Part shown: piece after piece, positions 1 to 5,552 of the stretch
Numbering within the stretch: the stretch's first letter is position 1
Layout: the number at the start of each line of letters is the position of its first letter
Source of the DNA: Bacteroidota bacterium
GTDB lineage: Bacteria > Bacteroidota > Bacteroidia > J057
Reading direction: 5' to 3'
Assembly: GCA_963169475.1 (NCBI GenBank)
Contig: CAUJFT010000227.1
Coordinates: 1-7,933 of the forward strand
Length of the DNA stretch: 7,933 nt
The notes under the pieces: model-generated
What the model saw: only the letters and a program-made list of their open reading frames with translations
Told to the model about the DNA's origin: nothing
The model's database searches: none
Program-made: the position numbers and the translations under genes

Positions 1-1554
1 GGGACCATTACAAGGAGAATTATTCGTATTGCAGGCTCCCGTTTGAGTAGGAAAAGTATTAGTTGCCGTTAATTGGACATTTGCACCTGGACAAATCACC
101 GGATTAGGAGGAGTAGCAGTAACGCTACCTTCGGGTACAAAAGACACTTGGTCTATAACGGTACAGACTCCATCATTATAGGTAACAGTATAGGTAATTG
201 GTGAGCTAACGGTTGCAATAGGATTGGGGATATTGGTAGCACTCAAACCCGTCGCCGGCGACCACGAATAACAATTTCCGGACGGACAGCCCACACTCCC
301 GCCCACTGAGGCATCTAACTGTACTGCTTGCGGGATTCCCGGACAAAAAGTATAATCAGAAGCGGCAATATCTACCCCAAAAACATTTACCGTAAACCCA
401 ATGACTTGTACGCTGGGAACAGGGCAATTATTATCGGTAACGGTAATCGTAAAATTCCAATATCCCACATTATTAGCATTAGTCGGCCATGTCAATGTTC
501 CTGTTACGGGATTTGTCCCGGTAGTCGTAAAAGTAGAACCGCTTAATGCAACTTGTGCATTAGAGGTCATGGTAATCGTGGTACTTGGGTTAGGGTCTAT
601 TCCTACAATATTAAAGGATAAGGTATTTCCTGCACAAACCCTTAGATTATTTACTCCTACGGCAACCGCCCCGCTAAGGTTAGAAATGGGTTGAATTTGT
701 ACGCTACTATTATTTACACAATTGATTACCACTACTTGAATATCTCGCATCACAGAACCAATAACAACTCCATTTCTGTATTCATCTACCCTTACCGCCA
801 ATACTCCTTGCTGTACTCCCGCAGGCGTAAATGTCATCTGTCCAGTCATGTTGTTAAATCCAAAATTATTGGCAGGGGTGGTAGAGATGGGGTAGTTTGA
901 GTTAAATGGAAAATTAAACGTTACGGAGGTACCAGCATTCTGCAAAGGGTTTACTAATGAATATACCAAAGAATCCCCATCTGGCTCAATCGCACCGTGA
1001 TTATAGTTTGCTAACTGACCGGCGCAAAAATAAGGCACCGGAAGAGATGAGAATACTGGCGAGCTATTACAAGGAGCCGTTAGATTATTCAACTTTGACT
1101 GCACGTAAAAACTATTCCCTCCCGGTCCTGTAGTAATAGCATAATTCCTACAACACGAACTAAAACTAAACACCCAATCAGAACAAGCCTGTGGTAAGGT
1201 ATAGGTTGTTTTATAAATGTATTGTTGGATACCGGGAAGAGAACCTCCGTTACAAGAAGTATTTCCGATTTGCTGAACACAAATAGCAGACACCTCCTGA
1301 GAGCTTACTAATGTTACCGTAGCACTATTGTTAAAGCCGCAAGAAGCAGAAGAAATATTAATATTCCATGAGTTTGGAAATGTAGCACCCGCACAATCCC
1401 TATAAAGATTAAGGGTAATCTCATAGGTATTGCCACTAAGACAACTATATGTCAAATCTGCACCCACAAAATGACTAGCATAAACATTTGAAACGGTTAG
1501 AAAAAATAGCACGGACAGGTGAAAAGAAAAACGTATTAAGGAATTTTTATTCAT
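1..1554 (-). CDS. Large secreted adhesin-like protein of the gliding/T9SS type, N-terminal 518 residues (3' end outside window)
   Basis: The frame is open from an ATG at 1554 to the left edge without a stop. Residues 1-26 form a signal peptide: basic start, hydrophobic core about 9-21, probable cleavage after VYA before SHFVGAD. Mature residues 27-280 form a cysteine-rich domain with the signature SHFVGADLTYSC, then LNLYRDC (48-54), SSCCRN (132-137), IEPDGDSLVYSL (189-200) and DEYRNG..IGSVMRDIQ (258-273). I know this arrangement from very large Bacteroidota surface proteins that often end in a gliding-motility-associated (CHU_C/type B) sorting domain. From about 305, Ig/PKD-like modules follow: VCAGNTLSFN, FCPGIPQAVQLDA, CYSWSPATGLSATNIPNP, and another starting at ICPGANVQLTAT (487-497). 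Function is inferred as cell-surface adhesion or matrix. The sorting domain would lie beyond position 1 and cannot be checked. No clear promoter was found upstream. Family assignment is firm; the exact role is not. Confidence 0.9.
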   Translation of the reverse strand, partial: MNKNSLIRFSFHLSVLFFLTVSNVYASHFVGADLTYSCLSGNTYEITLNLYRDCAGATFPNSWNINISSASCGFNNSATVTLVSSQEVSAICVQQIGNTSCNGGSLPGIQQYIYKTTYTLPQACSDWVFSFSSCCRNYAITTGPGGNSFYVQSKLNNLTAPCNSSPVFSSLPVPYFCAGQLANYNHGAIEPDGDSLVYSLVNPLQNAGTSVTFNFPFNSNYPISTTPANNFGFNNMTGQMTFTPAGVQQGVLAVRVDEYRNGVVIGSVMRDIQVVVINCVNNSSVQIQPISNLSGAVAVGVNNLRVCAGNTLSFNIVGIDPNPSTTITMTSNAQVALSGSTFTTTGTNPVTGTLTWPTNANNVGYWNFTITVTDNNCPVPSVQVIGFTVNVFGVDIAASDYTFCPGIPQAVQLDASVGGSVGCPSGNCYSWSPATGLSATNIPNPIATVSSPITYTVTYNDGVCTVIDQVSFVPEGSVTATPPNPVICPGANVQLTATNTFPTQTGACNTNNSPCNGP

Positions 1555-1995
1555 AATTTAATCGACAATAAATTGTGGTAAAGATAGTATCTTTTAATCT
1601 TTTATCCAAACTTTAAAGTCATAAAACTTTAAAATAGGGGATATTTATTCCCAAATAATATTGATAAAGTATCCCCAAATCCAATAAATCTTAGACTCAT
1701 AGACCTGTATTATTAAACTCAATTCTTCAATACAAAAACTATATATACATCAGTAAGTAACTAATAATCAAATTATTATCCGTTATTATCACCAATAAAA
1801 AATAGTATGCTAAAAAACGAATTGCAAATGCTTTTGCTTGCAGAAAAAGGGAAAATATAAAAAAATACAGTAAATTTATTCCTTAATGTTATTTACAGAA
1901 AAAAAACAACATTATTTATACTTAATAATTTCAAAGCCCCCTAACAAGGGCTTTGAAATTATTTTTTTTGCAAATCAATCTAATACTGTTATCGC
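1555..1995. other. AT-rich intergenic region between two minus-strand secreted-protein genes
   Basis: This 441-base gap has no coding frame that I can support. It holds the strong hairpin described separately (1924-1963). It also has a GGGGATA arm (1637-1643) that can pair with TATCCCC (1670-1676), two ACTTTAAA copies 16 bases apart (1610-1617 and 1626-1633), an AT-only inverted repeat TAATAAT/ATTATTA (1762-1778), and TTATTATC twice at a 10-base interval (1773 and 1783). The promoter of the large secreted-protein gene should lie here. The nearest match to a minus-strand TAnnTTTG box is AAAGTTTG (1614-1607), with one mismatch and no convincing -33 TTG, so I do not call it. Confidence 0.6.
1924..1969. 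terminator. Strong rho-independent-type hairpin after the T9SS gene
   Basis: A perfect 16-base-pair stem, AATAATTTCAAAGCCC (1924-1939) against GGGCTTTGAAATTATT (1948-1963), encloses an 8-base loop. A T run at 1962-1969 follows on the plus strand. It lies 33 bases past the stop of the minus-strand gene ending at 1996, where a terminator is expected. Read on the minus strand, however, no U run follows the stem directly; the next one is at 1906-1899. The plus-strand reading is the textbook form, so the element may work in both directions or mainly against plus-strand (antisense) transcription. Confidence 0.75.
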
Positions 1996-3105
1996 TTAAT
2001 CTATTATGGCTATTCTTTTTGTGGCGACTACCTTGTTTTCTTGTGTCAGCCGTAGTAGATACAATCCCGTTGGTAAATTATTCCGACATAGCGTAATTGT
2101 TTGTCCGTTAATACCATTCAATTGCATAACGGTCTGCCCAAAGAGATTATCTATCGTGAGGGTTGCATTTTGTAGGTTTTTGTCGGCTTGTAGAGCGGTC
2201 TCCACAAAAAAAGGGTTGGGGTAAACTTTAAGCGCGCTATTATCTGATGATTCTTCCATTCCGACACTACAAGGAGTGAGGCAGTAGGTAATAGTAGCCG
2301 CAATAGTTCCCGTATTCAGGTCAATATTTCCTCCTGTTTGGTCACAAAAATCAAGTGTTCCGGTCATCGTACCGGTATTCCACGTATTATTACTAACACA
2401 GAATTTACCCGAGCCATTGATTTGATTCCCATTATACCAATCGCCCTCTACAAAAACATTCCCATCATTGGTAAATATCGCTGGACCTCCCAATGAGTCA
2501 TCATTAGAGAAGTTATAAGTAACATAAATAATCCCTGTACTTGCATTTATAAAATTTTTTGCGTTTTTGAAATCAGTAGTAGTAATCACACCTGCACTTG
2601 TAATAGAAGCAAGATTTAAGAAATTCATCGAGACTATTGAACCATTGTTATTCAGCGTTGAACCAGTGTCTATCAAAAATTGATTGGCATTGAGCGTTGC
2701 ACTAGCATTATTAATAAATGTACCGGCACTTAGTAAGCTATCAGCCTGAAATACTCCGTTATTGGTAGTTGTATTAGAAAACAAGGGAACTCTTGGCACA
2801 TTGAAGATGCCATTTACTGTCAGTGTTGCTGTACCACTGGGATAATTAAGAACAAATAGCCTCATGGCAGAATTTCCAATCAGAGAACCATTTGAACCGA
2901 TTGTAACAGAGCCACCCGTATGATTATAATCGGTATCTAAGGTTACGGTATGGTTAATGACAACAACCCCGGTCCCCATAGGGGGAACTCCTCCCCAAGT
3001 AGCAGGACTTGACCAACTTCCATTTGTAACCGTAGTTTGTGCATTACTATTGGTTACCACTAAACTAAAAAAGACAAGTAAATAAAAAAATAAATTCGTT
3101 TTCAT
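1996..3105 (-). CDS. Secreted beta-helix-like protein with T9SS type A C-terminal sorting domain
   Basis: This 369-residue protein has a signal peptide, MKTNLFFYLLVFFSLVVT..., with probable cleavage after SNA before Q23. Residues 25-75 (NGSWSSPATWGGVPP, then VVINHTVTLDTDY) resemble the start of G8-like domains. Residues about 80-285 are rich in Asn, Thr, Ser and Gly with irregular repeats (GTFINNASATLN, GSTLNNNGSIVS, GNVFVEGDWYNGN), as in parallel beta-helix surface proteins. Residues 294-369 are a type A sorting domain: VYPNPF (294-299), a central DNLFGQ segment, then LPTGLYLLRL and a basic end (KVVATKRIAIID). By family knowledge, such proteins cross the inner membrane by Sec and the outer membrane by T9SS. 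The substrate or binding partner is unknown and no catalytic motif was recognised. The ATG at 3105 is the only start that gives a good signal peptide. Its start codon lies in a small hairpin (see leader). Confidence 0.9.
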   Translation of the reverse strand: MKTNLFFYLLVFFSLVVTNSNAQTTVTNGSWSSPATWGGVPPMGTGVVVINHTVTLDTDYNHTGGSVTIGSNGSLIGNSAMRLFVLNYPSGTATLTVNGIFNVPRVPLFSNTTTNNGVFQADSLLSAGTFINNASATLNANQFLIDTGSTLNNNGSIVSMNFLNLASITSAGVITTTDFKNAKNFINASTGIIYVTYNFSNDDSLGGPAIFTNDGNVFVEGDWYNGNQINGSGKFCVSNNTWNTGTMTGTLDFCDQTGGNIDLNTGTIAATITYCLTPCSVGMEESSDNSALKVYPNPFFVETALQADKNLQNATLTIDNLFGQTVMQLNGINGQTITLCRNNLPTGLYLLRLTQENKVVATKRIAIID

Positions 3106-3145
3106 CCTATGGATGTCAGTGATTATAGTGCTGACCCCGCACTGT
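3103..3145 (-). promoter_or_regulatory. Structured leader over the start codon of the T9SS protein gene
   Basis: On the minus strand, CATCC-ATA-GGATG (3115 to 3103) forms a 5-base-pair hairpin whose 3' arm contains the ATG start codon. Just upstream, three pairings compete for the same bases: AGTGC with GCACT (3143-3139 / 3131-3127, extendable to 7 pairs with one wobble), GTCAG with CTGAC (3135-3131 / 3119-3115), and CAGTG with CACTG (3144-3140 / 3121-3117). Pairings are seen in the sequence; a regulatory role is inference. I could not match it to a riboswitch class I know. The same DNA also reads as part of a plus-strand open frame, so coding constraint could explain some of the pattern. Confidence 0.35.
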
Positions 3146-3511
3146 TAAAAAAATATTCTATGGTTGAGTTTTTAGGGTATGATTACCATCAAATTATATC
3201 TATATTATTGGGATTTGCGAGAGTAGCAGGAGTGTATGATTTTGTAAATCATTTCATTTGTATTAGTATCTATTATCAAAGGGCTTCAAGTGGGCTATCG
3301 CTTTAAGGGTACTTAACTTATAAGTACTTAATAACGACCTCTTTTTGAATAACGCTCTTTATTCCTAATTGTTTTAACCATTCAAATGTTATTACCTAAA
3401 AGTATTTCTCCTCTCCAAAAAAGAATTTATAAAAAACACTACCAAAACCCAAGTATTTGAAGCCTTTGCCGAGCAAAAAAACATTCTGCCCCTACTTTTA
3501 AGCGTAATTTT
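3106..3511. other. Unexplained 406-base region between the T9SS gene and the regulator gene
   Basis: No gene is certain here. The left half contains a 65-codon plus-strand frame (listed separately). The right half (about 3307-3511) has short protein-like stretches on the plus strand (for example QVFEAFAEQKNI around 3450-3485) but no acceptable start, and the frame runs into the 3' end of the regulator gene. Dyads seen are ATGATTT-TGT-AAATCAT (3236-3252) and GTACTTA-ACTTA-TAAGTAC (3309-3327), neither followed by a U run. The promoter of the T9SS gene should be in this stretch, but no full TAnnTTTG box was found on the minus strand. The region could be a decayed gene or a non-coding leader. Confidence 0.4.
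3109..3306 (+). other. 65-residue plus-strand open frame, possible gene fragment (unrecognised)
   Basis: The frame starts with ATG at 3109, only 3 bases from the divergent ATG at 3105, and ends with TAA at 3304-3306. The product would begin MDVSDYSADPALLKKYS, have a hydrophobic middle (IISILLGFARVAGVYDFV) and end ASSGLSL. Its composition and frequent G-first codons look more protein-like than a chance frame. There is no room for a promoter of its own, and the frame is open only a few codons upstream (TAA at 3091-3093). I do not recognise the family. It may be the remnant of a truncated gene, a small real protein, or a chance reading across the leader of the T9SS gene on the opposite strand. 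Confidence 0.25.
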
Positions 3512-3739
3512 TCAGGTAGGCGTTATCTTAGTATCATCTGCTACATATTCTAAAATATCACCGGGCTGACAATCCAATGCATTACAAATCGCCTCCAAAG
3601 TGCTAAATCTAATCGCTTTTGCTTTCCCAGTTTTTAATATCGAAAGATTAGATAACGTCAATCCTACTTTATCAGAAAGTTCATTGAGCGACATTTTTCG
3701 TTTAGCCATTATAACATCTAAATTTACGATAATTGCCAT
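3512..3739 (-). CDS. YozG-like Cro/C1-family HTH transcriptional regulator
   Basis: This 75-residue protein is almost entirely one helix-turn-helix domain. After MAIIVNLDVIMAKRKMS, residues 17-66 carry the Xre fold: LNELSDKVGLTLSNLSILKTG (scaffold and recognition helices) and RFSTLEAICNALDCQPGDILEY (44-65), a signature of the short HTH_26/YozG-type regulators. The first ATG is preferred over the internal one at codon 11 because the IIVNLDV leader is conserved in this family as I know it. The gene starts 3 bases after the stop of the DUF2975 gene, so the two are surely co-transcribed and probably translationally linked. In Bacillus subtilis the equivalent neighbours are yozG and yoaS. Its DNA target is inferred to be the AAATATTTAT repeats upstream of the operon. 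No hairpin terminator was seen downstream. Confidence 0.9.
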   Translation of the reverse strand: MAIIVNLDVIMAKRKMSLNELSDKVGLTLSNLSILKTGKAKAIRFSTLEAICNALDCQPGDILEYVADDTKITPT

Positions 3740-3742
3740 AGT

Positions 3743-4279
3743 CTAAACCGTTAAATCATTTTCATTTTGAATATCTACTCCTTTCTTGAAAATAGCTCCT
3801 ATAGTATAAATCATTGCTCCCATTAAAATAAATGCTTGACTATCACCCCAAAAATGGTTTAAATTTTCCATAACAAAATCATATCGCATTGAGTTTTTTG
3901 CAAATTGCTTACCGATATAACTTAACAACCCAATCGAAAGGGTGTAATAACTAATCTGTGAAATTTGGCTTGCAACAAAAGTACTAAAAGGCTTAGATAA
4001 ATCCATTTTGTGCATGAGTTTAATAAGTATATAAAACATATAAGCCTTCAAAAATGCAATCGTTAAAATAAGTCCATAAATACCAAAGAAAGCAAAGCGA
4101 CTACTTTTGTTGATTTCTGTTAAATCTAATTTTTGATAAAGATTGGAGATAAATTTAGGCTCATACAGACTAAAAAAGAAATTTACCCCTAAACCTCCCG
4201 CCTCAATACACAAACCCACAAAGATAATCCAAGCAACAATCAATAAGCCTTTAAATACGAAGTTATTTGTTTTTGACAT
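3743..4279 (-). CDS. DUF2975 four-helix membrane protein, partner of the adjacent HTH regulator
   Basis: This 178-residue inner-membrane protein has four hydrophobic segments at about 9-31, 62-87, 103-123 and 147-164. Family hallmarks are visible: the loop motif LSKPFS (94-99) after the second helix and the C-terminal FKKGVDIQNENDLTV (164-178). DUF2975 proteins are regularly encoded beside a YozG-like HTH regulator, as here, but their biochemical function is unknown. The pairing suggests a membrane sensor or ligand-binding partner that controls the regulator, or a product whose amount the regulator keeps in check; both are inference. The gene is first in the operon, behind a well-formed promoter. 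It has about the usual length for the family and no sign of damage. Confidence 0.9.
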   Translation of the reverse strand: MSKTNNFVFKGLLIVAWIIFVGLCIEAGGLGVNFFFSLYEPKFISNLYQKLDLTEINKSSRFAFFGIYGLILTIAFLKAYMFYILIKLMHKMDLSKPFSTFVASQISQISYYTLSIGLLSYIGKQFAKNSMRYDFVMENLNHFWGDSQAFILMGAMIYTIGAIFKKGVDIQNENDLTV

Positions 4280-4304
4280 GATATTAATATTTTGATTAAG
4301 GCTG

Positions 4305-4334
4305 CAAATATAATAAATATTTATTGAAATACAA
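4305..4334 (-). promoter_or_regulatory. Bacteroidota-type promoter of the DUF2975/HTH operon
   Basis: On the minus strand TATATTTG (4312 to 4305) matches the TAnnTTTG -7 box exactly. A TTG (4334 to 4332) lies 19 bases upstream as the -33 element, with a second TTG at 4337-4335. The box ends 25 bases before the ATG at 4279, giving a short leader. The spacing is what is known for the primary sigma factor of Bacteroidota. Confidence 0.75.
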
Positions 4335-4371
4335 CAAATATTTATCTTTTTTCAAAATATTTATCTATTTT
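4313..4371. repeat. Three iteron-like AAATATTTAT repeats over the promoter, probable operator
   Basis: AAATATTTAT occurs at 4315-4324, 4336-4345 and 4355-4364 in the same orientation, with starts 21 and 19 bases apart, roughly two helical turns. Copies 2 and 3 extend to 17 bases with one mismatch (AAATATTTATCTTTTTT against AAATATTTATCTATTTT). Each copy contains the palindrome AAATATTT, and copy 1 is a perfect 12-base palindrome (ATAAATATTTAT, 4313-4324). Copy 1 lies between the -7 and -33 elements, copy 2 abuts or overlaps the -33 site, and copy 3 is upstream. This is a good geometry for repression by the HTH protein of the same operon; binding is inferred. Low GC makes some chance AT repetition likely. 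Confidence 0.6.
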
Positions 4372-4482
4372 ATATAGCAAAATAAGTGTAAATTGTCTAT
4401 TCCTCGGCTCACATAGAGCAAAACCTTGTGCTTATGGGTTTATAATCTCCAATCTTTTTTCTCTATACTAAAAAAAAATTCC

Positions 4483-4490
4483 GAAATTTG
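4483..4490 (+). promoter_or_regulatory. Probable -7 promoter box of the beta-propeller gene
   Basis: GAAATTTG differs from TAnnTTTG at one base and ends 24 bases before the ATG at 4515. No clear -33 TTG is seen at 19-20 bases upstream, so this is a moderate call. Its position supports starting the gene at 4515 rather than at the in-frame TTG at 4488, which lies inside the box. Confidence 0.45.
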
Positions 4491-4514
4491 CCCGCGTTTA
4501 TTTTTTGTCTATCC

Positions 4515-5441
4515 ATGAAAAAAATCGTAAAAAAATGGCTTTTATTGACGGGGATTTTACCCCTATTAGCCGGTAACGTAATCGCCCAATACCCGGAAAC
4601 AGAGATTTACCTTTTCCGGTATCAAATACAGAAAAAACAGGTTATCTTAAAGAAACCTCAAAAGGTCGCCTTGCAAAAGGGATATAATAATCAGCCTTCT
4701 TTTGTCAAAAATTCTCCAAAAATTTTATTTGTTTCCCAACCTGAAGGAGAATCACAAACCGAAGTCTATGTGTGGGACTATCAAAAAAAGACCCTTAGCC
4801 GGGTAACCTCAACCCCGGAAAGTGAATTTTCTCCCAGAGTACATCAAGGCAAAATGACCGCCGTAAGGATAGAGTGTGGTCCAGATAGTGTACAGCGATT
4901 GTGGTGCTTCGCGCTTTCTCCAGATTGGAAAGCCGAAAATGAAAACGTACTCTTTATTACGCGTAAAGGAGTGGGATATTACGATTGGATAAATGATACC
5001 CAATCGGGTATTTTTATTGTAGGAGACAAAGACCTACATACTTTACACTTATTAGATACCGAACGCCCTTTTTCAGACAGTCTTCTTGCCACAAATATTG
5101 GTAGAAGCGTCTGGAAAGTGCCGCGAAAAAACCTATTGAGCTATATACAAAAAGACGAAACAGGAGGTACGAACATTCAATTTATTTCATTTACCACTAA
5201 AAAGAAAATGCCGCTACCAATTCCGCTATTACCAGAAATGGAAGACTTTGTGTGGCACCCAAAGGGTTATCTTTGGGCTTTACAAGACGGGAAATTATGG
5301 GCGTGGTTTCCCGGAAAAAGTCAATCGTGGGTAGAAGTGGCTGATATAGCAAGCCTTGGGTTAGGTGATTTTTATCGGATAGCACTTCACCCCAAGGGAA
5401 AAAAGATTGCTTTAGTGAGATTTGAAGGGAAAAAACCATGA
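4515..5441 (+). CDS. Exported TolB/PD40-like beta-propeller protein
   Basis: Starting at the ATG at 4515, the product is 308 residues with a signal peptide, MKKIVKKWLLLTGILPLLAG..., cleaved probably after VIA before Q25. The mature part resembles WD40-like (PD40/TolB) propellers of Bacteroidota: GYNNQPSF (56-63) followed by KILFVSQ, TEVYVWDYQKKTLSRVTSTPESEFSP (82-107), RLWCFAL, VGYYDWI, a NIGRSVWKVP stretch and LHPKGKKIALV near the end. Repeats of the form PSF...ILFVS...VYVWD...RVT are typical blades. The protein is probably periplasmic or extracellular; its role is unknown, and related domains serve as binding or scaffold modules. An earlier in-frame TTG at 4488 would add nine residues ahead of the basic signal-peptide start and overlaps the promoter box, so I reject it. 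It is followed by dnaN, which has its own promoter, so an operon link is doubtful. Confidence 0.85.
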   Translation: MKKIVKKWLLLTGILPLLAGNVIAQYPETEIYLFRYQIQKKQVILKKPQKVALQKGYNNQPSFVKNSPKILFVSQPEGESQTEVYVWDYQKKTLSRVTSTPESEFSPRVHQGKMTAVRIECGPDSVQRLWCFALSPDWKAENENVLFITRKGVGYYDWINDTQSGIFIVGDKDLHTLHLLDTERPFSDSLLATNIGRSVWKVPRKNLLSYIQKDETGGTNIQFISFTTKKKMPLPIPLLPEMEDFVWHPKGYLWALQDGKLWAWFPGKSQSWVEVADIASLGLGDFYRIALHPKGKKIALVRFEGKKP

Positions 5442-5487
5442 ATGGGGAAATGTGAATAAAATTTAAAAATATTTTCATAAAAAAGCG

Positions 5488-5495
5488 TATCTTTG
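5488..5495 (+). promoter_or_regulatory. dnaN promoter, -7 box TATCTTTG
   Basis: TATCTTTG is an exact match to the Bacteroidota TAnnTTTG box and is followed by CAGGC. It begins 46 bases after the preceding stop and ends 57 bases before the dnaN ATG, leaving a 5' leader of about 50 bases. No TTG at the expected -33 position was found, so only the -7 part is claimed. Confidence 0.7.
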
Positions 5496-5552
5496 CAGGC
5501 TATTTATAACGCAAATTATTTTATAATAATAAAAGAATAAACTATATCAGAT

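Noticed and set aside
328..900. Overlapping plus-strand open frames of 69-97 codons
   Set aside because: They lie opposite the continuous minus-strand frame of the large secreted protein, which has clear family motifs; the plus-strand peptides are low-complexity antisense readings.
1089..1280. Minus-strand 63-codon frame
   Set aside because: It is out of frame inside the large secreted-protein gene, whose in-frame translation here carries the conserved CCRN motif.
1741..1910. Small non-coding RNA gene in the AT-rich gap
   Set aside because: Only weak AT-only hairpins such as 1762-1778 and a 5-pair stem at 1824-1837 are present; no promoter-plus-terminator arrangement could be assembled.
3106..3306. 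Known riboswitch (cobalamin, SAM, preQ1 or c-di-GMP) upstream of the T9SS gene
   Set aside because: None of the conserved core sequences of these classes could be found; only short pairings are visible.
3378..3569. Plus-strand open frame with a protein-like stretch (QVFEAFAEQKNI, then a hydrophobic run)
   Set aside because: No acceptable start codon, no family match, and it overlaps the 3' end of the well-supported HTH gene on the other strand.
4488..4514. TTG start giving nine extra residues on the beta-propeller protein
   Set aside because: It overlaps the probable -7 box, and the ATG at 4515 begins a textbook signal peptide.
5197..5478. Minus-strand 93-codon frame across the end of the beta-propeller gene
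   Set aside because: It is antisense to a well-supported gene and extends into the dnaN promoter region; no family resemblance.
5442..5552. Replication origin beside dnaN
   Set aside because: No cluster of TTATCCACA-like DnaA boxes and no dnaA gene; only isolated near-matches elsewhere (1602-1610 and within dnaN).
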